This document shows, piece after piece, positions 8,908 through 17,628 of a stretch of 64,000 bases of DNA. Numbering within the stretch: position 1 is the stretch's first letter; the number at the start of each line of letters is the position of its first letter. Origin of the DNA: Candidatus Kuenenia stuttgartensis. Its GTDB lineage: Bacteria > Planctomycetota > Planctomycetia > Isosphaerales > Isosphaeraceae. The position numbers were made by a program, and so were the translations under genes. The DNA lies in assembly GCA_945865635.1 (NCBI GenBank), contig CAMBEP010000010.1:55737-119736 (forward strand), written 5' to 3'. The notes beneath the pieces are model-generated. The model worked only from the letters and a program-made list of their open reading frames with translations. It searched no databases and was not told the DNA's origin.

Positions 8908-9657
8908 TTAATGACTGGATTTACGTCGTGATTTCCGAATGGAAGCAAGCACGGCCAAGGAAATTCCAGCCAACGCATAAGTGGATGGCTCTGGAACAAC
9001 AGAAGCGGATGTTTCAAAGCTATCCAGGCCGATGTAGTTTCCGTTGTTGGCAAGGTCCGTTACGAAGTATCGGAACCCGATACGGCCCGTAAACGACGAA
9101 CTGAGAGTAGTCGTATATTTGGTCCACACTTGCGGATAGCCACCGACTGCGAGTGTCGGGTTGATATCTTCAACCAAAGTGGTAAAATTACCTACGCTTG
9201 TTGCGGATGATCCCGTATCGATGCTTGTTCCAGATTGGCTTAGACGAACTTGAATGCGGTCTGGGAACTGAGAGCCAGTAACCGTTCGTGTCCAATAGGA
9301 AAACGTGTCGCCCGTAACGAATGTCATGGTCGGAGAGATCAACCAGTTGCTGATCACAGCCCCACCGTTAGAAGAGGCGAAGCTGGCCCAGGCATAAGAA
9401 TTGTCCGGTCCACTTTGGGCATTGAAAGAGCGATCTGCCAAGTTTGTTGAGGCTTGCCACCAGCCGCCTGTAGTTGTGGGGCTTTCACTTTGATTAAGCC
9501 AGGCCCATTGTACAGGATCAGAATTGTTCAGAAGTGCAGGGACATTATCGAAGCCTTGAACATAGGCTGCTATAGTTTGGCATGGATTAGTGGCACAAAG
9601 GCCAGCAACGGCAAAAAGTACCGTCAGAATCGATCGGCGATATCCATATGGAATCAT
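8908..9657 (-). CDS. PEP-CTERM sorting-domain secreted protein (choice-of-anchor J type)
   Basis: 249 residues. N-terminal signal peptide with hydrophobic core SILTVLFAVAGLCA; C-terminal VVPEPSTYALAGISLAVLASI followed by RKSRRKSS. That is the PEP-CTERM tripartite signal: VPEP motif, one membrane span, basic tail. The body (GFDNVPALLNNSDPVQWAW, NSYAWASFASSNGGAVISNWLISP, DTFSYWTRTV) is a jelly-roll-like domain of the choice-of-anchor J kind. PEP-CTERM proteins are processed by an exosortase; none is in the window. It is paralogous to the gene at 9958 with matching segments throughout. It has its own terminator and about 300 bp of upstream DNA, so is probably monocistronic. Confidence 0.9.
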   Translation of the reverse strand: MIPYGYRRSILTVLFAVAGLCATNPCQTIAAYVQGFDNVPALLNNSDPVQWAWLNQSESPTTTGGWWQASTNLADRSFNAQSGPDNSYAWASFASSNGGAVISNWLISPTMTFVTGDTFSYWTRTVTGSQFPDRIQVRLSQSGTSIDTGSSATSVGNFTTLVEDINPTLAVGGYPQVWTKYTTTLSSSFTGRIGFRYFVTDLANNGNYIGLDSFETSASVVPEPSTYALAGISLAVLASIRKSRRKSSH

Positions 9658-9885
9658 GGTTCGTCACCCAGTGAAAGGAGCTGGCTGGAAATCATTTCTT
9701 GTGATTGCCTTATAAGCAATATCTTTAATATTCGTCATTAAAGTAGGCTTAGTTAAGTTTTTATCAACATTTTCAGATCAAGGCCCACTTTCCGGTTGCC
9801 AGAAACGTTATGGGTAGTGAACTTTTATCTCTTGTAAACAAAGTACTTAAAGAATTCTTAATCGGTTTTCCTAGACCGTAAAGTC

Positions 9886-9925
9886 AAAAAAACGTCGAGA
9901 GCTTGGTTTCCCAAAACTCTCGACG
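9886..9925 (-). terminator. Intrinsic terminator of PEP-CTERM gene at 9958
   Basis: CGTCGAGAG (9893-9901) pairs perfectly with CTCTCGACG (9917-9925) around a 15-base loop. On the minus strand the stem is followed by a 7-base T run (A run at 9886-9892), 32 bases after the stop codon. Confidence 0.85.
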
Positions 9926-9957
9926 GTTTCGAAGTTAGTTAGGTTCTCTAAACCCGC

Positions 9958-10767
9958 TTAGTTAGACATCGACTTGCGGCGTCTGTAAGCCAGAGCCGCG
10001 AGACCCATACCCATCAGCAGGTAGCTGGATGGTTCAGGTACCGCATTCGCAGTGTAGCTGAACGTGTCAACACCGATGTAGCTACCTTGAGACGCTGCTG
10101 AATTGTCGACTCCAGTGACATAATAGCGGAAACCGATACGACCGGTTGTAGGGCCTAAAAGGCCTGTGATCGTGTTGGTATACTGAGTCCAAGTGTCTGG
10201 ATAGCCGGCTTGGGTCAGGGTAGGATTGATGTCTTGGAGTAATGTTGTGAAGTCGCCAACATCGCTCGAGGTAGCACCAATATTTGTACTGGCGTCATTG
10301 ATGCTGAGGCGAACCTGCATCGAATCCTGAAAGTATTGTGTGGTTGCTAAAGTGTATGTACGTGTCCAATAAGAGACCGTATCGCCATTATTGAAGGTCA
10401 GGACTGGCGTGAAAATCCATGTACTGATCACACCACCTGGACTAGGCAAAGCAGGATCTGTAGCACGGTAAATGGCAGCTGCATAGGAGTTTGCGGTTCC
10501 TGCCTGAGCATCAAACGCATATTCGTCTGATGTGGAAGGCTCGTTTGCATTCCCCTGATACCACTGAGGCTGATCCCCATTGGGAGCGTTGTTGTAGCCG
10601 ACTAGCCAGCCTGGTGGTGGTGACTGGATTGTCGCCCAGTTTTCAAAACCCTCAGAATAGTTGAAGGCTTGGGCAGAAGCCCCAAACCCACATACCAACA
10701 CGACTCCCAGCAAGGTCAAGCGTCGTGCTACTCCCGACGCCAAAAGACCAGAACTTGTTTTTCTCAT
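9958..10767 (-). CDS. PEP-CTERM sorting-domain secreted protein (choice-of-anchor J type)
   Basis: 269 residues. Signal peptide with core LTLLGVVLVCGFGASAQA, choice-of-anchor-J-like body (YSEGFENWATIQSPPPGWLV, SYAAAIYRATDPALPSPGG, TVSYWTRTYTL, GRIGFRYYVTGVDN), and C-terminal AVPEPSSYLLMGMGLAALAY plus RRRKSMSN, a complete PEP-CTERM signal. It shares order and many motifs with the protein at 8908 (GRIGFRYxVT, YIGxDxF, VRLS, DINPTL), so the two arose by tandem duplication. As known for the family, such proteins are exopolysaccharide-associated and need an exosortase encoded elsewhere. Confidence 0.9.
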   Translation of the reverse strand: MRKTSSGLLASGVARRLTLLGVVLVCGFGASAQAFNYSEGFENWATIQSPPPGWLVGYNNAPNGDQPQWYQGNANEPSTSDEYAFDAQAGTANSYAAAIYRATDPALPSPGGVISTWIFTPVLTFNNGDTVSYWTRTYTLATTQYFQDSMQVRLSINDASTNIGATSSDVGDFTTLLQDINPTLTQAGYPDTWTQYTNTITGLLGPTTGRIGFRYYVTGVDNSAASQGSYIGVDTFSYTANAVPEPSSYLLMGMGLAALAYRRRKSMSN

Positions 10768-11226
10768 ATCGGAAACCCCTGAATTCTAAGTCCATTTTTG
10801 TTCAAAATAGACTGTTGTAGTTCACTGAAACATACTTACCGCATGCCAAGAATTTCTCATAATTCGAAAAGTTATGCAAGTACCAACTTCCACTCTTATC
10901 CTCTGATCTGTTAATTTATGTTACTTTTATGGAACTTGCACGAAATTTGATTGACGTTATTAATTTCTGTTATCTCTGCTTTGTACAGGGATATTATCTT
11001 GATTTTTATCTATGTATCTATTTATTTAGTATATACTTATATATTTTTAAGGTTTCCGGATGGGCTTGACTCGAAGGTCCGTTTGTGCGGGTTATTTTGA
11101 ACGTTTTTGGGTTATTGGTTGTGTCTCTAAAAATCAACATAGCACCAAATTGTTTGGGTCATTTTGTAAAAGTATGTTTGCAAAATATTTTATATCTCTC
11201 AAATTTACCTCTATCGCTTTCACGCT
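10768..11226. other. AT-rich divergent intergenic region
   Basis: 459 bases between the leftward PEP-CTERM gene and the rightward recombinase. The part from about 10880 to 11060 is markedly AT-rich (runs such as TTTAGTATATACTTATATA near 11025), unlike flanking coding DNA. It must hold both promoters. I see no credible gene and no clear inverted or direct repeat that would mark a recombination core site, though such a site may lie here. Confidence 0.5.
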
Positions 11227-12345
11227 GTGACCGCCATAATTAGGGTTCAGGGCAAGTGTGAACAAATCCACAGGCATCCCGGTAAGAAAACCATGGACGA
11301 CCGCGAGATAATCATCGAACTAAATCCCACCCAGTCAATGGGTTCCGGCGATCCCATATGTATTCCTGTGCGTCAGGTTGCGGGAACAACCACTTTAATC
11401 GCAGATCCATCGGGTGGCTTGATCATCCCAAGTTTGATTGAGAAAGCGGGGCCGCGTGCAAGCCGACGGTTTATCGAATTTTTCACTGCCAACATTCGAA
11501 ATCCACACACTCGAAGGGCTTATGGCTTGGCTGTCGGAGACTTTATGAGCTGGTGCGAACGGGCTGGCATAGTCGAACTTGGCTCGTTGGAGCCCGTCCT
11601 GGTAGCGGCATATGTTGAGCAATTGCAAAAACGTGTCTCTGCTCCGACTGTCAAGCAACATCTGGCGGCCATTCGCATGTTGCTTGACTGGCTTGTCACA
11701 GGTGGGGTTTTGCCGTTTAATCCATCGTCCAGCGTACGTGGACCGAAACATATTGTGAGAAGGGGTTTAACGCCAGTACTGACATCGACTGAAGCACGCC
11801 ACCTGATTGATTCCATCGAGACCGATTCGTTGAAAGGGCTGCGGGATCGCGCCTTGATTGGAGTGATGGTCTTTAGTTTTGCACGCGTAGGCGCAGTGAT
11901 CTCGATGAAGGTTGAGGACTATTACACGGAAGGCCGACGTGCCTGGTTCAGGCTTCATGAAAAGGGTGGCAAGCTGCACAGTGTGCCAACCCATCATACT
12001 GCGGAAACTTATATGGATGCTTATATTGAGGCAGCAACGATTCAGTCGGACAAAAAAGGGCCACTTTTCCGGTCGTTTAACCGCCATCGTGAATTGGCTC
12101 GAAAGGTGATGAATGCGAATGATGTATTACGCATGATCAAGTATCGATCAAAGCGGGCAGGTCTGCCTGAAACCACGTGCTGTCACACATTTCGAGCAAC
12201 CGGAATCACTGCTTATCTCGAAAATGGAGGAACCATTGAAAAAGCGCAGGCCATCGCAGCGCACGAATCACCACGCACCACAAAGCTCTATGACAGAACC
12301 TGTGACACGATCAGCCTTGATGAAGTAGAGCGGATCCGGATTTGA
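11227..12345 (+). CDS. Tyrosine recombinase (phage integrase family)
   Basis: 350-372 residues. An N-terminal SAM-like DNA-binding domain (about 75-160: NIRNPHTRRAYGLAVGDFMSW onward) is followed by the catalytic domain. The full catalytic set is visible: Arg in FSFARVGAV, Lys in LHEKGGKLHSVP, H-x-x-R in CCHTFRATGI, His in AAHESPRTT and Tyr in TKLYDR. Starts possible at GTG 11227 or ATG 11293 (MDDREIIIEL); I favour the latter by composition, though its ribosome binding site is weak. No excisionase or phage genes adjoin. It could integrate a mobile unit, resolve plasmid multimers (Xer-like), or be a resident of this accessory region. Confidence 0.9.
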   Translation: MTAIIRVQGKCEQIHRHPGKKTMDDREIIIELNPTQSMGSGDPICIPVRQVAGTTTLIADPSGGLIIPSLIEKAGPRASRRFIEFFTANIRNPHTRRAYGLAVGDFMSWCERAGIVELGSLEPVLVAAYVEQLQKRVSAPTVKQHLAAIRMLLDWLVTGGVLPFNPSSSVRGPKHIVRRGLTPVLTSTEARHLIDSIETDSLKGLRDRALIGVMVFSFARVGAVISMKVEDYYTEGRRAWFRLHEKGGKLHSVPTHHTAETYMDAYIEAATIQSDKKGPLFRSFNRHRELARKVMNANDVLRMIKYRSKRAGLPETTCCHTFRATGITAYLENGGTIEKAQAIAAHESPRTTKLYDRTCDTISLDEVERIRI

Positions 12346-12372
12346 TGTTGATGTAGAAGTAACCGAGTCTAT

Positions 12373-12417
12373 AAAAAAAAGCAGCTTTTGCGATTCCTAA
12401 GGGGGGAAAGCAAAAGC
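12373..12417 (-). terminator. Intrinsic terminator between recombinase and minus-strand membrane gene
   Basis: GCTTTTGC (12384-12391) pairs with GCAAAAGC (12410-12417) around an 18-base loop. An A run at 12373-12380 gives an 8-base T tract on the minus strand, which fits termination of the gene ending at 12450. On the plus strand there is only a short TTGTT after the stem, so use for the recombinase is less likely. Confidence 0.7.
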
Positions 12418-12449
12418 CGTTGTTATATGATCCGTTTGATGAATGGGTC

Positions 12450-13940
12450 TCAATCACGCATCCGGAATCTGTTGGCCTGGTTTGACCAAGCCAAGGGCCC
12501 ATTGGTGGCCGTGTTCGTGTAATTTGCCCCGAAGCGAGCTGGATTTGTGCCAAATAAGGGTGGATATTTTGGGATGGACTGATCTGAATAGTCATCGAAT
12601 TGCTCTTCAGTCAATACTTGGGAATCCATACCCTTCAAGACTTTCACTCGATGGTAGCCAAGTGAGATGAAGAGGATCAATTCCGGAAAGATCTGGGCGC
12701 GATACCGGTAAGCAAGCCCGATGTTATTGAAAATCAGCGCGTAGAAGAAAAGCAGAGGTACGCAGAAGATAAACGGAATGAGCATATCGATCGGGTTGAT
12801 TTTACGAGCTTCTCGCAAGCCGCGGTATAAAAGTAATGTACCATTATAGTACCACCATAACATTTCAGGGGTTGTCAGAATCATTCGTGTGCTCCCCTTG
12901 ACAATTTGCCAGGGGAATGGGGCATACATTAGATGGATAAGACCAAATATTAAACCAGGGAGAATCTGGGAGGTTTTGGTAATATCGAATGGATTTTCGA
13001 CATTTGAACTCAGTTGCATATTCGAACTGGCACCGAATCCTTTTGAATAATTCGCCAGTAGTTTTCTTGCTTGTTCGGCTTGTATCTGGTTCAGTTCTGT
13101 AATCGCCGAACGATAGGTAACGATGAAAACCAGTGGTGAAATCAAGAGGCCGATCGCGAAAAAGAGGTTGCGGAATTTGCTCCGAAAAATCAGTGGAATC
13201 ACCAATGACAGTATCAAGGTTCCTATAATTACATACGCGACATAAAATCTCATATAGTAAACCATCAAAAGACCGACGGAAAGCGCAACTATGTGGCGCA
13301 GTCGATATCGAAACTGCGAGATTTGGACACAACAGTAAAGACAAAGCACCTCGATAAAAACAACGATCGGTTCTTTCAAGGTTTGTGATGAGAAAACAAT
13401 AAGCGATGGCATAAAGGTCAGCGCCCAGCCAACATAGCGTGCGGCCTTCGGGTTGTCGAAGATTTGCATCGACATCCGATATGCCAAGACCGGAATCCAG
13501 GATCCGACCAATGCGCCAAGAACAGCGGCGGTCATGCGGCCTGGCATGCTGAGGACGAAAAACTCTGTTGCCAGTATGACTGTATATCCGAAGTGCAATG
13601 AGCTATTTAAGGCGAGCTGCGACTGAGCGTATTTGATGATCGCCTGAGGTAGAGAAAATATTGAATACCCAGCCTGGACCCAGTCGTTGTAGAGTACATA
13701 TCCAGCAACCCACCCTGATGAGTCCTCATCTTTCAAGACTTCAATCAGGCCGCCGTAATAGACGATGAGAATCATCGTAATTCGTGCTAAATAGGCAACA
13801 ATAAAAAGTTGTGTTTGTTCTTTTACCGTGTCACGTTGATGAGTAATCTGAACTCCCAATATTCCTATGATGAAAAAAATACATGCGGTAATCATACCGC
13901 TGGTGGTATTCAGATAATCCATAGGATTCATCGAGTTCAA
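12450..13940 (-). CDS. Multi-pass membrane protein, possible polysaccharide polymerase or GT-C-like
   Basis: 496 residues with roughly ten hydrophobic segments, from ITACIFFIIGILGVQ through TFMPSLIVFSSQTLKEPIVVFIEVLCLYCC to FVCVPLLFFYALIF-like spans, and a soluble tail of about 70 residues. The segment FMPSLIVFSSQTLKEPIVVF resembles the loop-helix seen in membrane proteins of exopolysaccharide loci annotated as polymerases or GT39-like. I cannot place it in a named family by eye. It is 59 bp downstream of an asparagine synthase on the same strand and ends at a good terminator, so it closes that unit. Polymerase or GT-C function is a guess from topology and context. Confidence 0.7.
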   Translation of the reverse strand: MNSMNPMDYLNTTSGMITACIFFIIGILGVQITHQRDTVKEQTQLFIVAYLARITMILIVYYGGLIEVLKDEDSSGWVAGYVLYNDWVQAGYSIFSLPQAIIKYAQSQLALNSSLHFGYTVILATEFFVLSMPGRMTAAVLGALVGSWIPVLAYRMSMQIFDNPKAARYVGWALTFMPSLIVFSSQTLKEPIVVFIEVLCLYCCVQISQFRYRLRHIVALSVGLLMVYYMRFYVAYVIIGTLILSLVIPLIFRSKFRNLFFAIGLLISPLVFIVTYRSAITELNQIQAEQARKLLANYSKGFGASSNMQLSSNVENPFDITKTSQILPGLIFGLIHLMYAPFPWQIVKGSTRMILTTPEMLWWYYNGTLLLYRGLREARKINPIDMLIPFIFCVPLLFFYALIFNNIGLAYRYRAQIFPELILFISLGYHRVKVLKGMDSQVLTEEQFDDYSDQSIPKYPPLFGTNPARFGANYTNTATNGPLAWSNQANRFRMRD

Positions 13941-13999
13941 GCCCCTCTTTGATCAATGTCAAGAATTGTGGTCGATCGTTGCCGTGCTCAAACATTTTA

Positions 14000-15910
14000 T
14001 CAGAAGGATGTACCAGCCTGAAATTCTCGATGCCACATTTCCAGCATGAGCAAGTTCCATATCTTATATGTGTAATCTGCCCGTTGTGACATGTGCTCAT
14101 CCATAATTCTATCGATTTCTGTACCATCCAGATATTTCCTAATAGAGGCAGAACTGGATCTCAAATGCTCATCAAGCATGTTTCGCATAGGCCCACGGAA
14201 CCAAGTGCCGATAGGCACTCCGAAACCTGCCTTACGTCTGTTCACATTCTCAGGAGGAAGCATATCTGCAAACGCCGAACGCAAGATGGACTTGCCTTTA
14301 CGGCCGTGAAGCTTATATTGTCGTGGCAGACGTGCCGCATATTCCAGAAGATTGTGATCCAGCAATGGCGAGCGGGCTTCGAGGCTCGACGCCATGGTGG
14401 CGATATCCACTTTGACCAGCAGGTCGTAAGGCAGATAGCTGTGGATGTCCATCAAGTTGGGGCGTTCCACGGCATCAAGCCCCGGCTGCACACCGACCAC
14501 CTGATTGTACCAATCGAGCGGAGTATCAGGCTCGACTAAAGCCGCAAACTCCGGGCGATACAACCGGCGTTTTTCATGGTTCCCAAAATAGCCAATCCAG
14601 TGAGCATAGCGGTGCTGCTCGTCCATAGTGGCAACTTCCAGGAATCGCTGAATCCGCCTGGAATTCGACTTGCTGTCAACCGAGTGACTTATCATGCGTT
14701 TCAGTAAAGAAATAGCCGTTGAAGCACCCGGCAGCATCTTCAATCGATCGGCAATGTGATTGGCCCAGTATCGCTCATAACCCAGAAATGCTTCGTCGCC
14801 ACCATCGCCATTGAGTGCGACTGTGACGTGCTTGCGGGTCACTTGCGACACGTAATATGTGGGAACGGCACTGCTATCTGCATAGGGTTCGCCATAGTGA
14901 CGGACCAGCTTGGGAAGGATCGAAACGGCATCTGGTTCGACGATAAATTCGTGGTGCTCAGTGCCCCACTTGTTGGCAATCCGGCGAGCGTGTTCAAGCT
15001 CGTTGAATTCCGCTTCCCGAAAACCGATCGAAAAGGTCTTGACCGGGCGGCTTGAGAGCTGGGCCATGATCCCAACGATGATCGACGAATCCACCCCACC
15101 GGAAAGGAAAACGCCAAGTGGAACATCGCTGATCATCCGTAGACGGACCGACTCTGTCAGTAATTCGCGAACCTTGTCTTTGGCCTCTTCAAACGAGACC
15201 TGAAGCTTTGGCTGATAGGCAAGATCCCAGTACCGCCGAGTAACCAGTTTCGGTTCTGCCTGATTCAGCTCAAGGGCAAGTGTATGGGCGGGAGGTAGCT
15301 TTGAGACAGATTTGTAGGCTGTTTTAGGGGCAGGCACATAGCCCCAGGTCAGGTAGAAGTCAATGGCGGCTGGATCAGGGCTGCGTGAGACTTCAGGGTC
15401 GGAGACAATCGAGGCCAATTCGCTGGCAAACCGCAGAACCTGTCCGTCCCAGACGTAAAAAAATGGCTTTTTGCCGACACGGTCACGAGCCGCGAAAAGG
15501 CGTTTTCTTCTGGTATCCCAGATGGCGAAAGCGAACATCCCGCGAAACCGGGTCACGCAATCGTCGCCCCATTGTTCATAGGCGTGGAGGATGGCTTCGG
15601 TATCGGAGTGGCTGCGAAAGACGTGCCCTGCCTCGACGAGTGCATCGCGAAGCTCATGGAAATTGTAGATCTCACCATTAAAGGTGATCCACAGAGTCCC
15701 ATCTTCGTTGGTCATCGGCTGACGACCACCTTCAGTCAGGTCGATGATGGCAAGCCGGCGATGGCCGAGAGCGGCTTGGCCATCGGACCAGAACCCATCA
15801 GCGTCTGGCCCTCGGTGAGCCATCACATCACACATGCGACGCACCAGATCCGCATGGGACTGGATGGGTCGGGAGGTCGAGGCTGTTACGGCTCCGGCAA
15901 TTCCACACAT
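14000..15910 (-). CDS. asnB: Asparagine synthase (glutamine-hydrolysing)
   Basis: 636 residues, full length for bacterial AsnB. It starts MCGIAGAV with the N-terminal nucleophile Cys2, AHRGPDADGF (31-40) and TFNGEIYNF (77-84) of the class II glutaminase domain. The synthetase domain has the PP-loop SGGVDSS (270-276) and later NGDGGDEAFLGYERYW and EARSPLLDHNLLEYAARLP. In polysaccharide loci such paralogues often amidate sugar acids or are linked to exosortase/PEP-CTERM systems (the XrtA-associated amidotransferase type). With two PEP-CTERM genes nearby that link is attractive but inferred. Canonical asparagine synthesis is also possible. Confidence 0.9.
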   Translation of the reverse strand: MCGIAGAVTASTSRPIQSHADLVRRMCDVMAHRGPDADGFWSDGQAALGHRRLAIIDLTEGGRQPMTNEDGTLWITFNGEIYNFHELRDALVEAGHVFRSHSDTEAILHAYEQWGDDCVTRFRGMFAFAIWDTRRKRLFAARDRVGKKPFFYVWDGQVLRFASELASIVSDPEVSRSPDPAAIDFYLTWGYVPAPKTAYKSVSKLPPAHTLALELNQAEPKLVTRRYWDLAYQPKLQVSFEEAKDKVRELLTESVRLRMISDVPLGVFLSGGVDSSIIVGIMAQLSSRPVKTFSIGFREAEFNELEHARRIANKWGTEHHEFIVEPDAVSILPKLVRHYGEPYADSSAVPTYYVSQVTRKHVTVALNGDGGDEAFLGYERYWANHIADRLKMLPGASTAISLLKRMISHSVDSKSNSRRIQRFLEVATMDEQHRYAHWIGYFGNHEKRRLYRPEFAALVEPDTPLDWYNQVVGVQPGLDAVERPNLMDIHSYLPYDLLVKVDIATMASSLEARSPLLDHNLLEYAARLPRQYKLHGRKGKSILRSAFADMLPPENVNRRKAGFGVPIGTWFRGPMRNMLDEHLRSSSASIRKYLDGTEIDRIMDEHMSQRADYTYKIWNLLMLEMWHREFQAGTSF

Positions 15911-16390
15911 GGTCTATTGGCTTCGATATGTGAATCAGAAAAACTTCGTTCAGCGGTCAACCTGATCGACTGACTCCATAAAGCTCAGACTGTGTCGATA
16001 ATCTCGCCACAAAGCTTTATTAAGGTACTGTCGCATTTTCTCCTGCATTTTACTAGGTCAGTTTTCCAAAAGTTACAATGCGATAGGGTTTAAAATCTAT
16101 GATGTTGACTTGTCGAAACGTATGGGAAATCGCTGTTTTTTTTTGGGACCGACAAGCCCACTCTAGATAGATATACGCAGTTGCCAAAGCGAACAAGCAA
16201 ATTTCGATCATTTGTGGAGAACGCTTTGTACCAACACCGCGAAAGTCGAATCCGTAGAGACAATCGGTGGTTAGTCTCAATACGCCTACTTCATTTCAGG
16301 GCGAGACTTTCGCAGAGCGAATGGCAGCTTTTTCTGACTGTTCAAACGTAGCCTAGAACTTGAGCCTGACGGAGACGGAATTGCCTTGAA
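15911..16390. other. Gap with a possible IS4-type transposase remnant
   Basis: 480 bases without a convincing gene. On the minus strand, 16053-16280 is open for 75 codons. It reads DCLYGFDFRGVGTKRSP and then QMIEICLFALATAYIYLEWA, faintly like the C-terminal ending of IS4-family transposases (E-x-LF...RGF...L.AL...A..W). Frames upstream are interrupted and I see no terminal inverted repeats. If real, it is a decayed remnant; random similarity is as likely. Confidence 0.25.
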
Positions 16391-17398
16391 TCAGGATTTG
16401 CCAGTGCGTTTTTGCCCCGTGACGTTACAGATTATGCTTGTCGGATACTTATAGTCTTCCTGACAGATCCCGGCGTCGTGCAGTGCCGAGCGAAGTTCTG
16501 AAGCTCGCATTGGCTGGTCAAACGTTGGCGATAGCATATCAAACGTATCAAGAACGGCTTCTTCATATCTTTGTTTACGCGTGAATTGATCCCTGTTGAT
16601 ATAAGTGGCGACAGGAATCATGAACGAGAAAACTTTGCCGATCCCAAGTGGCAGCCGAAAAAGCACGTCGGTCAATGGAAACAAGACCGGCATCGAGAAC
16701 TCAATCATCTTGAGCAAAAGTTTTTGTGGCATCCGTTTAGTTACAGGACGGATCAGGTATTTACTGAAGAACCGTGTTGTCCATTTTCTTGGATAAATTG
16801 TTAAACAGAATCGGCCATCAGGCTTAACCCGCTTGATCAACTCCAGAACACATTGCCTGGGATCCGGAGTATGTTGTAAGACGCCAATGGAATAAACAAA
16901 CGGAAGCGCATCTGGTGCAAATGGCAGATTTAAAATATCACCTTGAATATACTGCACATCTGGAAATCGATCTTTCAGATTCCTGCGGGCAGCATCAACG
17001 GCTGAAGAGTAATCCAGAGCAATGACTCTCGCCCCTTTGGCAGCCGCGACTTCTGCAAATCTTCCGCAGCCACAGCCTGCATCTAGAATCCATTGATCCC
17101 GCAAGTCTGCATCGCTCCAGGTTGACTCCTGCTCAAAGCGAAGTTTCGAATAGTCAGCTCCGTTGGCACTGTCCAACTGCACTTTGGAAAACCTGTTCCA
17201 TTGCATCCCAAAGGAATCTGTATAACCATCCGTTCCTACAAATCGTACAATCCCATCGCGAATCAAATAGGTTTTACCGGTCTCCCTGGAAACGAGTCGT
17301 CCCTCAATAACTTCTTCGCCCTCAACCACTTCAGGATACAGTTCCAGTTCCGCAAAAGTCGTTGGTTCGCGTAAAAGTTCAAGCAGCTTCGGATTCAT
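16391..17398 (-). CDS. Class I SAM-dependent methyltransferase
   Basis: 335 residues. An N-terminal Trm112-like segment of about 55 residues (LLELLREPTTF...RETGKTYLIRDGIVRFV) lacks the zinc-binding cysteines. Then comes a Rossmann domain with motif I DAGCGCGR (106-113), acidic motif II ALDYS, and post-I YIQGDILNLPF. VYSIGVLQHTPDP is the Methyltransf_11 motif IV region. A C-terminal stretch of about 120 residues with hydrophobic segments follows. It is in a leftward set with the GT4 gene upstream (230 bp) and asparagine synthase downstream. Target presumably a sugar or lipid-linked intermediate; not readable. Confidence 0.85.
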   Translation of the reverse strand: MNPKLLELLREPTTFAELELYPEVVEGEEVIEGRLVSRETGKTYLIRDGIVRFVGTDGYTDSFGMQWNRFSKVQLDSANGADYSKLRFEQESTWSDADLRDQWILDAGCGCGRFAEVAAAKGARVIALDYSSAVDAARRNLKDRFPDVQYIQGDILNLPFAPDALPFVYSIGVLQHTPDPRQCVLELIKRVKPDGRFCLTIYPRKWTTRFFSKYLIRPVTKRMPQKLLLKMIEFSMPVLFPLTDVLFRLPLGIGKVFSFMIPVATYINRDQFTRKQRYEEAVLDTFDMLSPTFDQPMRASELRSALHDAGICQEDYKYPTSIICNVTGQKRTGKS

Positions 17399-17628
17399 AG
17401 CATCAACTTCTTACCAAAGTATTTGGGCACACGCATCAGTAAGGAATACTATCCTTATTAAACCTACCTGTAAAGCATAAAATGGGACTTGTGAAAATTT
17501 GCTCCCTCTAAATCGTTACAGCATGAACCTGCCAGGCGAATTTCATCCTGCAAACGGTTTTCCTGACTGCATCTTCTACCCAAAAAGATCGTCTTGGCAT
17601 GTTGTTTGCATGGGTTCTTTCCTTTGCC

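Noticed and set aside
10790..10860. Sigma-54 promoter upstream of the PEP-CTERM gene at 9958
   Set aside because: A TGGCATG element is present on the minus strand, but no TTGC-type -12 element lies at the required spacing.
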